From Poindextera sp041691315 (GTDB lineage: Bacteria > Pseudomonadota > Alphaproteobacteria > Caulobacterales > Caulobacteraceae): a stretch of DNA of 64,000 bases. The first letter of the stretch is position 1, and every line of letters begins with the position of its first letter. Positions 16,551 through 25,001 of this stretch are shown here, in pieces. The stretch covers positions 22,255 through 86,254 of the forward strand of contig JBEPUW010000013.1 in NCBI GenBank assembly GCA_041691315.1, read 5' to 3'. A program made the position numbers and the translations under genes. The notes below the pieces were generated by a model that was not told the DNA's origin, did not search any database, and saw only the letters and a program-made list of their open reading frames with translations.

Positions 16551-17699
16551 TTGGGTCTGCCGTTTCTGCAAACCGCCCGCATCGGGTCCTATGTCGCCAA
16601 GCAGGCGCTGACGGGCCGCAAGCGCTATCCGATCGTGCTGATGCTCGAGCCGTTGTTCCGCTGCAACCTGGCCTGCGCCGGCTGCGGCAAGATCGACTAT
16701 CCGGACGAGATTCTGAACCAGCGCCTGAGCTACGACCAGTGCATGGAGGCGATCGACGAGTGCGGCGCGCCAGCCGTCTCCATCGCCGGCGGCGAGCCGC
16801 TGCTGCACCGCGACATGCCGAAGATCGTCAAAGGCTTCATCGCCAAGAAGAAGTTCGTCATCCTCTGCACCAACGCGCTTTTGCTGACCAAGAAGATCAA
16901 GGACTACGAACCCAGCCCCTATTTCACCTGGTCGATCCACCTGGACGGCGACCAGGCCATGCACGACAAGTCGGTTTGTCTGGACGGCGTCTACGAAAAG
17001 GCGGTCGAGGCGATCAAGCTCGCCAAGTCCAAGGGCTTCCTGGTCCAGATCAACTGCACCCTGTTCGACGGCTCGGACCCGGAGCGGGTGGCGACCTTCT
17101 TCGACGAGATGACCGAACTCGGCCTGAACGGCATCACCATTTCGCCGGGCTATTCCTACGAACGCGCGCCGGATCAGGAGCACTTCCTGAACCGGGAAAA
17201 GACCAAGAATCTGTTCCGCGAGGTGTTCAAGCGCGGCGACGGCGGCAAGAAGTGGTCCTTTACCCAGTCGGGCCTGTTCCTGGATTTCCTGGCCGGCAAC
17301 CAGTCCTATCAGTGTACGCCGTGGAGCATGCCGTTGCGCACCGTCTTCGGCTGGCAAAAGCCCTGCTACCTGCTGGGCGAAGGCTACGCCAAGACCTTCA
17401 CCGAACTGATGGAAGACACCAAGTGGGAGGACTACGGCGTCGGCAACTACGAGAAGTGCGCCGACTGCATGGTCCATTGCGGCTTCGAGGGCTCGGCCGT
17501 CGCCGATGGCGTCAAGAACCCGCTGAAGCTGCTCGCCGTCTCCATGCGCGGCGTCAGGACCGACGGGCCGATGGCCAAGGACATCCCGCTGGATAACCAG
17601 CGCAAGGCGGAATTCGTCTTCTCAGGCCACGTTGAGCGGAAGCTCGCCGACATCAGAGCGACCCAGCCCCGGGCCAAGAAAGTCGCGGCCACGACATAG
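16551..17699 (+). CDS. hpnH: Hopanoid biosynthesis radical SAM protein HpnH
   Basis: A 382-aa radical SAM enzyme with Cys38, Cys42 and Cys45 (CNLACAGC, C-x3-C-x2-C) and SIAGGEPLLH (GGEP, SAM contact). C-terminal cysteines at CADCMVHCG are typical of HpnH. It adds the 5'-deoxyadenosyl radical to hopene (diploptene), giving adenosylhopane, the first step of C35 side-chain formation. The TTG start at 16551 is preceded by AAGGGA. Its last 78 nt overlap the 3' end of hpnG on the other strand. Confidence 0.95.
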   Translation: MGLPFLQTARIGSYVAKQALTGRKRYPIVLMLEPLFRCNLACAGCGKIDYPDEILNQRLSYDQCMEAIDECGAPAVSIAGGEPLLHRDMPKIVKGFIAKKKFVILCTNALLLTKKIKDYEPSPYFTWSIHLDGDQAMHDKSVCLDGVYEKAVEAIKLAKSKGFLVQINCTLFDGSDPERVATFFDEMTELGLNGITISPGYSYERAPDQEHFLNREKTKNLFREVFKRGDGGKKWSFTQSGLFLDFLAGNQSYQCTPWSMPLRTVFGWQKPCYLLGEGYAKTFTELMEDTKWEDYGVGNYEKCADCMVHCGFEGSAVADGVKNPLKLLAVSMRGVRTDGPMAKDIPLDNQRKAEFVFSGHVERKLADIRATQPRAKKVAATT

Positions 17700-18431
17700 T
17701 TCGCGGAACGCCTTGCCCGCCTCGACCCCGACGCGGATCAGCGCCGGCAGCTGAAGCGGATCGGCGGCCAGCGCGCGCAGCACCGCGCCGATATCCATGC
17801 TCCCGTCCGCCGCCATCCCCGCCTGCGCGGCCTTAGGCAGGGTGCGGTCGGCCGCGTCCGACACCACCCGCGCGACGGCGAACGGCAGATTGTGACGCTG
17901 TGCGATAGCGGCCGCGATGTGGGATTCCATGTCCACCGCAATGGCCCCGGTGGCGGCATGCGCGACCGCCTTAGACTCGGCATCGGCGATGATGGCGTTT
18001 GATCCCAACACGGCGCCAGACCGAGCGCGCAACGCGGTCACTAGCGCCGCGGACCAATTTCCGTCCGTCGGCCATCCCTTAAATTCCCTTCCCCCTTGCG
18101 GGGAAGGTGGGCCGCGGAGCGGCTCGGATGGGGGCGTTTCCAGAGCATCCGACGCGGCTCCGCCGCGCATCCCCCATCCGTCCGCTCCGCCGACACCTTC
18201 CCCCGCAAGGGGGGAAGGGAACACGTGTGCGGCGACCACCCAGTGGCCCGGTTTCAGGTGCGGCGCAAGCGCCCCGCACAACCCCATGCTGATGACCGCC
18301 TCGGCATCCGCCGCCGCGTCCTCCAACTCGCGCTCAAGCCGCGCGCCATCGCCGCCACCCGCAATGACCAGCACGCCAGCGCCTTCGAGGATGTTCAGTT
18401 CCTGCTTCAGGCCGGTGGCGACCAGGATCAT
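17622..18431 (-). CDS. hpnG: Adenosylhopane nucleosidase/phosphorylase HpnG, with in-frame palindrome insertion
   Basis: A 269-aa MTAN/PNP-family phosphorylase. The N-terminus MILVATGLKQEL, then SMGLCGAL, and the purine-site AVDMESHIAAA (E of the ME motif) are kept, as is the late VSDAADRTLPKAA. The protein removes adenine from adenosylhopane. Residues about 71-116 are an insertion of 46 amino acids encoded by a palindromic repeat (18084-18221). It begins FPSPLAGEG and ends PPSPQGGRE, and is absent from the normal family core. The start overlaps the shc stop by 1 nt (TGATG), and the 3' end overlaps hpnH. Activity with the insertion is untested; it falls in a surface loop before the substrate strands. 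Confidence 0.9.
   Translation of the reverse strand: MILVATGLKQELNILEGAGVLVIAGGGDGARLERELEDAAADAEAVISMGLCGALAPHLKPGHWVVAAHVFPSPLAGEGVGGADGWGMRGGAASDALETPPSEPLRGPPSPQGGREFKGWPTDGNWSAALVTALRARSGAVLGSNAIIADAESKAVAHAATGAIAVDMESHIAAAIAQRHNLPFAVARVVSDAADRTLPKAAQAGMAADGSMDIGAVLRALAADPLQLPALIRVGVEAGKAFRELCRGRDFLGPGLGRSDVGELPLNVA
18084..18221. repeat. 138-bp palindromic repeat inserted in hpnG
   Basis: The two ends form an inverted repeat of about 25 bp (left TTCCCTTCCCCCTTGCGGGG; right its near-complement, with one-base indels). An inner GC-rich hairpin surrounds the centre. The length is exactly 46 codons and the insertion keeps the hpnG frame open. The same arm sequences occur at 21939-22084 and 59246-59392. 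It resembles coding palindromic elements known from Rickettsia and other alphaproteobacteria. Confidence 0.85.
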
Positions 18432-20398
18432 CACATGCCGAAGGCGACGTGGCGGTCGTTGGACCGCTTCAGGTTGCGGTAGCGCGCCACCGCCCACAGC
18501 GGGAAGAACTTCGGATAACCGTGGTAGCGCAGGTAGAAGACCCGCGGGAAACCGCCGCCGGTATAGGCGTCCTGGGTCCAGGTCCCGTCGGACCCTTGCG
18601 CGCCCATCAGATAGGCGACGCCGCGCGCCACCGCCGGGTGATCGACCTCGCCGACCGCCATCAGCCCGATCAGCGCCCAGGCGGTCTGGGTCGGGTTGGA
18701 AGCGAAGGGTTTGTAGCCGGCATAGTCGAGGGCATAGCTCTCACAATCCTCGCCCCAGCCGCCGTCGGGGTTCTGGATCGAAGCCAGCCAGTCCACCGCC
18801 TTGCGCACCACCGGCGCCTCACGGTCGACGCCGGCCGCGTTCAGCGCGCACAGCGCCGACCAGGTGCCATAGATGTAGTTCACCCCCCAGCGGCCGAACC
18901 AGCTGCCGTCCGGCGCCTGTTCGCGCTCCAGATAGGCCAGCGCGCGGGCCATGCGCGGGCTGTCCTTGGCCTCGCCCAGCTGGGCGAGCATGGAGACGCA
19001 GCGGGCCGCCACGTCGACGGTGGGCGGATCGAGCAGGGCGCCGTGGTCGGCGAAGGGGATGTTGTTCAGATAGTGATAGGTGTTGTCGGCGTCGAAGGCG
19101 CCCCAGCCGCCGTTCTGGCTCTGCAGGCCTTCGATCCATTCCGCGCCGCGCGAAATCGCCTCGTCGAAGCCGGGGCCAGCGCCCAGGCGGCTGCGCGCCC
19201 GATCCATGGCCATGACCACAACGGCGGTGTCGTCAGTGTCCGGATAGTGGGCGTTGTTGTACTGAAAGGCCCAGCCGCCGGGGCGCACGTCCGGCCGCTC
19301 GCCGGCCCAGTCGCCCTTGACGTCCAGCACCTGACGCGGCTTCAGCCATTCGAGGCCGCGCAAGACCTCGGCCTCCGCCGGCAAGCCGCCGGCTTCCATC
19401 AGCGCATGCACCGCCAGAGCCGTGTCCCACACCGGCGATACGCAAGGCTGGCAATAGGCCTCGTCCTCGCGCACGACCACCAGGTTGGCCACTGACCTGC
19501 GCGCGATAGCCCGGTCCGGATGCGCCGGCGGATAGCCGAGGGCGTCGAACATCATCACGCTGTTGGCCATGGCCGGGTAGATGGCGCCCAGCCCGTCCTC
19601 GCCATTCAGCCGCTCAGTGACGAAGGCGACACAGGCGTCCACGGCCCGCTGGCGCAGGCGTTTGGGCCACCAGCCATCGATCGCCTTCAGGATTACGTCG
19701 AGCGCGCCGAAGCCCCAGACCCAGAGCCGCTTGGTGTCGGCCGCCCGCGACTTCGGTTTGACCCGGACGGTGGCCTCGTAAAGCTCGTCGATGCGGACGC
19801 CGCGCGGATTGCGCGCCACCGGCTTCTTGGCCTGCAGCACCAGCAGCGGCACGATCACCGTGCGCGCCCAATAGGACATCTTCGACAGGTGGATGGGAAA
19901 CCAGCGCGGCAAAAGGATGATCTCCACCGGCATGGTAGGGATGGTCTGCCACGGCGCCGCGCCATAGAGGGCCAGCTGGATGCGGGTAAAGACATTGGTC
20001 GCCGCCGCGCCGCCGTGATCCAGGATCGCCGCCCGGGCGCGCGCCATGTGCGGCGCGTCGATATCCTCGCCGATCATCTTCAGCGCGAAATAGGCTTTGA
20101 CGCTGGCGCTGATGTCGAACACCCCGCCGTCGAACAGCGGCCAGCCGCCGTGGTCGCCCTGAATCCGTCGCAGATAGACGGCGATCTTGCGCTCCAGCTC
20201 CAGGTTTTCGGGTTCGCCCAGATAGTGCTTCAAGAGCACGTATTCGGCGGGGATGGTCGCGTCCGCCTCAAGCTCGAACACCCAATGACCGTCCGGCCGC
20301 TGCATCTTGAGCAGGGCGTCGGTCGCGCGGCCGACCACGCCGTCCAGGGCGCTGAGCGGCTGGGCGTCGGATTTGGTCTCGTCGAAAGCCAAACTCAT
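18431..20398 (-). CDS. shc: Squalene-hopene cyclase
   Basis: A 655-aa (alpha/alpha)6-barrel triterpene cyclase. The protonating motif D-T-D-D-T-A is at 387-392. QW repeats include QGDHGGWPLF, QSQNGGWGAF, QAPDGSWFGRWG, QNPDGGWGED and QGSDGTWTQ. The enzyme is a monotopic inner-membrane protein that cyclises squalene to hopene/hopanol. It corresponds to HpnF of the cluster. ATG 20398 overlaps the preceding small ORF by 4 nt, and the stop overlaps hpnG by 1 nt, so it sits in the middle of a tightly coupled operon. Confidence 0.97.
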   Translation of the reverse strand: MSLAFDETKSDAQPLSALDGVVGRATDALLKMQRPDGHWVFELEADATIPAEYVLLKHYLGEPENLELERKIAVYLRRIQGDHGGWPLFDGGVFDISASVKAYFALKMIGEDIDAPHMARARAAILDHGGAAATNVFTRIQLALYGAAPWQTIPTMPVEIILLPRWFPIHLSKMSYWARTVIVPLLVLQAKKPVARNPRGVRIDELYEATVRVKPKSRAADTKRLWVWGFGALDVILKAIDGWWPKRLRQRAVDACVAFVTERLNGEDGLGAIYPAMANSVMMFDALGYPPAHPDRAIARRSVANLVVVREDEAYCQPCVSPVWDTALAVHALMEAGGLPAEAEVLRGLEWLKPRQVLDVKGDWAGERPDVRPGGWAFQYNNAHYPDTDDTAVVVMAMDRARSRLGAGPGFDEAISRGAEWIEGLQSQNGGWGAFDADNTYHYLNNIPFADHGALLDPPTVDVAARCVSMLAQLGEAKDSPRMARALAYLEREQAPDGSWFGRWGVNYIYGTWSALCALNAAGVDREAPVVRKAVDWLASIQNPDGGWGEDCESYALDYAGYKPFASNPTQTAWALIGLMAVGEVDHPAVARGVAYLMGAQGSDGTWTQDAYTGGGFPRVFYLRYHGYPKFFPLWAVARYRNLKRSNDRHVAFGM

Positions 20399-20637
20399 CG
20401 GGCTCCGCGTCCTGGTTTTGGCGAAGATGCAAGCCATGGCACGGTGGCGCGCGCCTCACGTTCCGCCGTTTCGAGCGAGTCGTAGATGCCGCCTGTCGCG
20501 AGCTTAGGCCAATGTTCGTACGGAACGCCTACGACGTCCGCTTCTTCGAAGAAGGTATAGCCCTCGCCGCGCTTGATGAGCGACACGCTGCGTTTCCGAT
20601 CAGCGCGCCAGATTGTCTTGATCGCAGGCATCGACAA
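20395..20637 (-). CDS. Hypothetical 80-aa protein inside the hopanoid operon
   Basis: It is placed 3 nt after the hpnE stop (20641) and overlaps the shc start by ATGA, so it is translated within the operon. The sequence (MSMPAIKTIWRADRKRSV, then GEGYTFFEEADVVGVPYEH) is basic at the N-terminus and has no signal or TM segment. The segment SLIKRGEGYTFFEE suggests a small beta-sheet. I do not recognise a named family. It may be a small accessory or regulatory partner of the cyclase or of HpnE; that is inference from position only. Confidence 0.7.
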   Translation of the reverse strand: MSMPAIKTIWRADRKRSVSLIKRGEGYTFFEEADVVGVPYEHWPKLATGGIYDSLETAEREARATVPWLASSPKPGRGAR

Positions 20638-20640
20638 GTC

Positions 20641-21918
20641 TTACGGGATGACTCGGCTTAGCGCCAAATCCGCCGCCCGGAAGCCCGAACGTAGGGCGCC
20701 CTCGATGGTGGCGGGCAGGCCGGTGTCGGTCCAGTCGCCGGCGAGGATGAGGCTGCTCCAGGCGGTGCGGGCGTCAGGGCGTTTGCGGGCCTGGTCCGGG
20801 GTGGCGGCGAAAGTGGCGCGGCGCTCCTTCAGCACCTGCCAGGGCGGCAGTTCGGCGGGCAGATCGTGCACCTTGGCGACATCGGCCCAAAGCTGTTCGG
20901 CCAGGGCCTGACGGTCGGTCTCGAGCAGCCGGTCGGCGCCGCTGACCGTGACCGAGATGCGATCGGGGAAGGCGAAGATCCATTCCGCCGTGCCGCCGAC
21001 CAAGCCGACCATGGGCTCGATCCCGGGCGGTGGCGCGATGCGGAAATGGCCATTGACGATGGAGCGGAAGGCGTCCGGCGCGACCAGGCCCGGCACGAGT
21101 TCCTGGGCGACCCAAGGGGGTACGGCCAGTATCACCGGCCGGTCGGCGGGAACGGGGCCGACCTCGTCGGAAAAACTGAGAGCGGTAAGACGCTCGCCCT
21201 GAAACTCGAGGGTTTTCAAGCGCCTGCTGAGCCGCAAGCTGCCGCCATGGCCGGTAAGAAACTCCGCCGCCGGATCGACGAAGGTCGCCGACAGGGTCGG
21301 ATGGGCGATGCGCGGCTGGTAGAAGCGCCCACCCTTGGCCAGGGTCTCGCGCACCACCGCGGCCGCCAGGGTGGCCGAGCCCTCTGCCGGATCGGTGTTG
21401 AGGGCGGCGAGCAGGAAGGGCGCCATCAACTTGTCCCAGACCGGCCCCTTGGCGCGGATGGCCTGGTCGACGCGGGCTTCAGCGCTCGGGAAGAGCAGGC
21501 CGGCGAGGCCCAGATAGTCGGCCGCCTTGGAGCCCGGCACGCGGCGGTCGGGAGAGAATATCCACCAGGGCAGGGGGCCTTCGCTCGGGCGAATGGTCCA
21601 GCGTTCGCCGGAGCCCACATCGGCGAAGACGAACCGCGCCTCGTCCGGCCCGACCAGCTTGTCGGCCGCGCCGATCATGGCCAGGTAGCGCCGCACCGCC
21701 TGATTGCCCGACAGCACCAGGTGGTTGCCGTTGTCGATGGTCAGGCCAAGCTGGGCGTCGAAATAGGAGCGGCAACGCCCGCCGGCCTGCGCCGCGGCCT
21801 CGCTCAGCTCGACCTCGACCCCGGCCTCGGCCAACCGCACTGCGGCGGCCAGCCCGGCAAGACCAGCGCCGATGACATAGGCTTTGCGCGGCCCCGGGCC
21901 GGCCCCGCTCGATCTCAT
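20641..21918 (-). CDS. hpnE: Hydroxysqualene dehydroxylase HpnE
   Basis: A 425-aa FAD-dependent amine-oxidase/desaturase family protein. It has the dinucleotide-binding GAGLAGLAAAVRLAEAG (17-33), AGGRCRS and IDNGNHLVLSG near 60-70, and the C-terminal FAD contact ILAGDWTDTGLPATIEGALRSG. HpnE reductively removes the hydroxyl of hydroxysqualene, giving squalene (third step of the HpnDCE route). It lies downstream of hpnD, separated by a 217-bp gap filled by a palindromic repeat. Confidence 0.94.
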   Translation of the reverse strand: MRSSGAGPGPRKAYVIGAGLAGLAAAVRLAEAGVEVELSEAAAQAGGRCRSYFDAQLGLTIDNGNHLVLSGNQAVRRYLAMIGAADKLVGPDEARFVFADVGSGERWTIRPSEGPLPWWIFSPDRRVPGSKAADYLGLAGLLFPSAEARVDQAIRAKGPVWDKLMAPFLLAALNTDPAEGSATLAAAVVRETLAKGGRFYQPRIAHPTLSATFVDPAAEFLTGHGGSLRLSRRLKTLEFQGERLTALSFSDEVGPVPADRPVILAVPPWVAQELVPGLVAPDAFRSIVNGHFRIAPPPGIEPMVGLVGGTAEWIFAFPDRISVTVSGADRLLETDRQALAEQLWADVAKVHDLPAELPPWQVLKERRATFAATPDQARKRPDARTAWSSLILAGDWTDTGLPATIEGALRSGFRAADLALSRVIP

Positions 21919-21938
21919 CCTGCGGGTTTAAGTGAACA

Positions 21939-22084
21939 TTCCCCTCCCCCTTGCGGGGAGGGGTTAGGGGTGGGGGTGTAGCGCCGATCTACGCGGCCAA
22001 TCCCCTTCGACGCCGCGGGCAATTCACCGACTTTGGCGACGGCGCCCCCATCCCCAACCCCTTCCCCGCGAGGGGGAAGGGGCT
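21939..22084. repeat. Palindromic repeat between hpnD and hpnE
   Basis: About 146 bp. The left arm has the CCCCTCCCCC-TTGC-GGGGAGGGG hairpin and the right arm has CCCCTTCCCC-GCGA-GGGGGAAGGGG. It matches the element at 59246-59392 in reverse orientation, including the interior. Read on the minus strand it encodes the same KPLPPRGEGVGDGGA..TPTPNPSPQGGGE peptide as that copy. It could attenuate or stabilise the hpn transcript. Confidence 0.85.
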
Positions 22085-22135
22085 TTTGGAGCCAACCCGT
22101 CGATTTCAGCGGCGTGGACGCTGCTAGACCCTGCT

Positions 22136-22981
22136 TCATCCCATCAGGCCGCGCGACAGGACGATCCAGAGCAGGGTGGCCTTGCCGATCTTGGCGCGTT
22201 CGCGGGGCGGGGCCCAGCCGGCGGCTTCCATCTTGGTCAGGATGTTGGCGTAGACGGCGCTCATCAGGCGCGGCGCGGCCAGCTTGCCGGCCGGCCGTTT
22301 GGCCATCACCGCGTCGGCTTGGCGGTAATAGTCGCGGGCGATCTTGGCGACGGCCTTGCAGGCGGTATCGACGCGCGGATCGGCGATCACAACGTTCGGG
22401 TCCGTGCTGGTGATCCCAGCCTCGTTCAGGGCCTCGCGCGGCAGGTAGAGGCGGCCGATGCCGGCGTCTTCGTCGACGTCGCGCAGGATGTTGGTCAGCT
22501 GCAGCGCCCGGCCGAGCGGACCGGCGAGCGCAATGCCGGGCGCCTCGTCCATGCCGAACACCTTGACCGACAGCTTACCGACCGCCCCGGCCACGCGGTC
22601 GCAATAAAGTTCGAGTTCGGCCATCGAGGGCGCGCGGATGTCCTGGTCGAGGTCCATCTCCATGCCATCGATCACGGCGATGAAGTCGGCCTGTTCGAGG
22701 CGGTAGCGGCGGATGTCCTCGACCAGGAAGCCCATCTGGGCGGGCGGCCCGCCGGCATAGAGGCTGTCGACGTCGGCGCGCCACTGGTTCAGCGCCGCGC
22801 GGCGGGTCTCCACCGTGCCCACCGGCTCGTCGACGATGTCGTCCACCTCGCGGCAGAAGGCATAGATGGCGTACATGGCCAGCCGCTCGCGCTTAGGCAG
22901 CACGCGCATGCCGGCATAGAAGGACGAGCCGGAGACCTTCTGTTCGATCGCGCCGGTATCCAGCGCCGCCTGTTCGCTCAC
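22136..22981 (-). CDS. hpnD: Presqualene diphosphate synthase HpnD
   Basis: A 281-aa head-to-head prenyl synthase (SQS/PSY family). It has SSFYAGMRVLPKRER, the first Asp motif CREVDDIVDE and the second motif NILRDVDEDAGIGRLYLP. It condenses two FPP to presqualene diphosphate at the membrane surface. The start overlaps hpnC by 4 nt (22978-22981), consistent with coupled expression of the squalene route. Confidence 0.95.
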   Translation of the reverse strand: MSEQAALDTGAIEQKVSGSSFYAGMRVLPKRERLAMYAIYAFCREVDDIVDEPVGTVETRRAALNQWRADVDSLYAGGPPAQMGFLVEDIRRYRLEQADFIAVIDGMEMDLDQDIRAPSMAELELYCDRVAGAVGKLSVKVFGMDEAPGIALAGPLGRALQLTNILRDVDEDAGIGRLYLPREALNEAGITSTDPNVVIADPRVDTACKAVAKIARDYYRQADAVMAKRPAGKLAAPRLMSAVYANILTKMEAAGWAPPRERAKIGKATLLWIVLSRGLMG

Positions 22982-23844
22982 GCGTCTCTCCCTGCCAGCT
23001 TGACGGTGGGTCGTCGTCCGGCGATCTGATCCCTGCCGGCCAGGATGACAAGCCCAAGCACTTCCAGCGGCCGGTGATGCACGCGTTCGCTGAGCGGGTC
23101 GTGGGCGATCAGCCGGGCGGTCAGGTCCTCGGCCAGCCGCTGGATCAGGGCGACCTCGTAGGCCAGGCGGCGGTCCTTGATCTGGCTGGCCAGCGGCCGC
23201 GACGTGTCCAGCAGGCCCTGCGTGCGCCGCGCCATCTCTACGATCACCGAGCGCAGGGCGGGCGAGGCCTGTGGTTCGGTGAGCGCCTCGACGCTGGTTC
23301 CCGCCGCGGCCATCAGATCGCCGGCCAGATAGACCCGATCGAGTTCGCGATAGTCCTTAGCGCAGTCCTGCAGGTGGTTAATCGCCTGCAGCGCCGCGCA
23401 GAGCGCATCGCTGGCCGGCCAGGTCGTCCGCGCCTCGCCATGCACATCGAGCACGAAGCGGCCGACCGGCATGGCCGAATGGCGGCAATAGTCGATCAGC
23501 TCGTCCCAGTTGGCATAGCGGCTCTTGGCCACGTCCTGGCGGAAGGCGACCAGCAGGTCGAGGCCGTGTTCGGGGCTTAAAGACCGCTCGTCCAGGGCCT
23601 GGCGCAGGGCCAGGGAGACCGGGTCGGCGTCGCTTTCGCCGGCCAGCGTGGCGCGCATCTTTTCGAGCTGGGCCAGGCGTTCGGCGGCCGGCAGGATCGG
23701 GTGGTCGGCGACGTCGTCGGCCATGCGGGCGAAGCGGTAGAAGGCCATGATCGCCGCCCGATGCCTGGGCTTGATGATGAAGGAGGCGACCGGGAAATTT
23801 TCCTGTCTGTGGTCCTTGCGCGGGGCGAGATCGGTCGCGGTCAT
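22978..23844 (-). CDS. hpnC: Hydroxysqualene synthase HpnC
   Basis: A 288-aa SQS/PSY-family protein starting at ATG 23844 (MTATDLAPRKDHR). It has ENFPVASFII, the first motif FARMADDVADHP, and a modified second motif LQDCAKDYRELDRVYLAGD, typical of HpnC. It converts presqualene diphosphate to hydroxysqualene. It overlaps both neighbours by 4 nt (hpnB stop and hpnD start). A longer frame to 24054 is only the shadow of hpnB. Confidence 0.95.
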   Translation of the reverse strand: MTATDLAPRKDHRQENFPVASFIIKPRHRAAIMAFYRFARMADDVADHPILPAAERLAQLEKMRATLAGESDADPVSLALRQALDERSLSPEHGLDLLVAFRQDVAKSRYANWDELIDYCRHSAMPVGRFVLDVHGEARTTWPASDALCAALQAINHLQDCAKDYRELDRVYLAGDLMAAAGTSVEALTEPQASPALRSVIVEMARRTQGLLDTSRPLASQIKDRRLAYEVALIQRLAEDLTARLIAHDPLSERVHHRPLEVLGLVILAGRDQIAGRRPTVKLAGRDA

Positions 23845-25001
23845 GGCCGCCCCGCCAGCGCCTGGGCGCGGCCCTTCCAGGCGCCGCCGCGGCCGCGCCA
23901 GACATCGATCGCCGATTGGACGGTGAAGGCGGTGTAGAGCGCCGCGATCGCCGGCAGGGCGAGGCCCCAGAGCGGCGACCGGCGATAGAAATGCAGAGTC
24001 GGCTGGAAGCTCAGCGCCATCAGCAGCCAGGCCGCCACGCCGGCCCAGCGCCACGGATTGGGCGCGAAGATCGCGATCAGCGGCGCGGCCAGATAGGTTG
24101 CAGCCAAGCCGGCCAGGGCGCCGACCAGGATCAGCGGCGAATAGTTCAGTTGCGCATAGGCCGAGCGGGAGATCATCCGTCCGATCTCGCCCACGGAGCC
24201 ATAGGGGCGGATGCTTTCCGCCCGGTCGGTCAGGCCGAGCCAGATCGGGCCCTGGCCCTTCATCAGGGCGCCCAGGGTGCAGTCGTCGATCAGGGCGGTG
24301 CGGATGGCCGCGATTCCGCCGGCCGCGGCCAGGGCGTCGCTGCGCGCCAGCATGACGCCGCCCGCGGCGCCGGCGGTGCGGCTCTTCGGCGTATTCACCT
24401 TGGCGAACGGATAGACCATGGCGAAGAAGTAGACGAAGGCCGGGATCAGCAGCCGTTCGGCGGCATTGGCGCAGCTCAAGCGCGCCATCAGCGAGGTGAG
24501 CACGAGAGACCTGGCCTCGGCGCGGGCGACAAGCCGGCGCAGATTGTCCGGCGCGTGGGCGATGTCGGCATCGGTCAGCAGCAGATATTTCGGCGGCGCA
24601 TCGCCCGTTGTGGCGGCTTCGACGCCCTGGCTCATCGCCCAGAGCTTGCCGGTCCAGCCGGGGGCCAGCGGCGCCCCTGTCAGGACGGTCAGGGCGCCCT
24701 GACTGCCCGGGCCCCCGGCGATCCGGGCTGTGCCGTCGCTGGAGCTGTCGTCGACCAGGATGACGCGGAATGGGCCTGGATAGTCCTGCGCCAGAAGACT
24801 CCCGACGGAGCGTGCAATGACGTCGGCCTCGTCGCGGGCCGGGACCACGGCGGTCACAGCCGGCCAGACCTTTGGGTCCGCAGGCTGGCCGCGGTCGTCC
24901 CGTTCGGCGGCCAGCCAGAAGCCGCCGTGGAAGGCGATCAGATAGGCCCAGATCGCCAGCGGCAGGCAGGCGGCGACGGCGATGGCGAGTTCAATGGACA
25001 T
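23841..25001 (-). CDS. hpnB: Hopene-associated glycosyltransferase HpnB
   Basis: A 386-aa family 2 glycosyltransferase. It has an N-terminal TM segment (AIAVAACLPLAIWAYLIAF), the GT-A domain with VTAVVPARDEADVI, ILVDDSSSDGT and LLLTDADIAHAP (DxD), and at least three C-terminal TM segments (for example LIAIFAPNPWRWAGVAAWLLMAL). HpnB is cluster-associated, but its sugar and acceptor are not established. It overlaps hpnA by 11 bp and hpnC by 4 bp. Confidence 0.9.
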   Translation of the reverse strand: MSIELAIAVAACLPLAIWAYLIAFHGGFWLAAERDDRGQPADPKVWPAVTAVVPARDEADVIARSVGSLLAQDYPGPFRVILVDDSSSDGTARIAGGPGSQGALTVLTGAPLAPGWTGKLWAMSQGVEAATTGDAPPKYLLLTDADIAHAPDNLRRLVARAEARSLVLTSLMARLSCANAAERLLIPAFVYFFAMVYPFAKVNTPKSRTAGAAGGVMLARSDALAAAGGIAAIRTALIDDCTLGALMKGQGPIWLGLTDRAESIRPYGSVGEIGRMISRSAYAQLNYSPLILVGALAGLAATYLAAPLIAIFAPNPWRWAGVAAWLLMALSFQPTLHFYRRSPLWGLALPAIAALYTAFTVQSAIDVWRGRGGAWKGRAQALAGRP

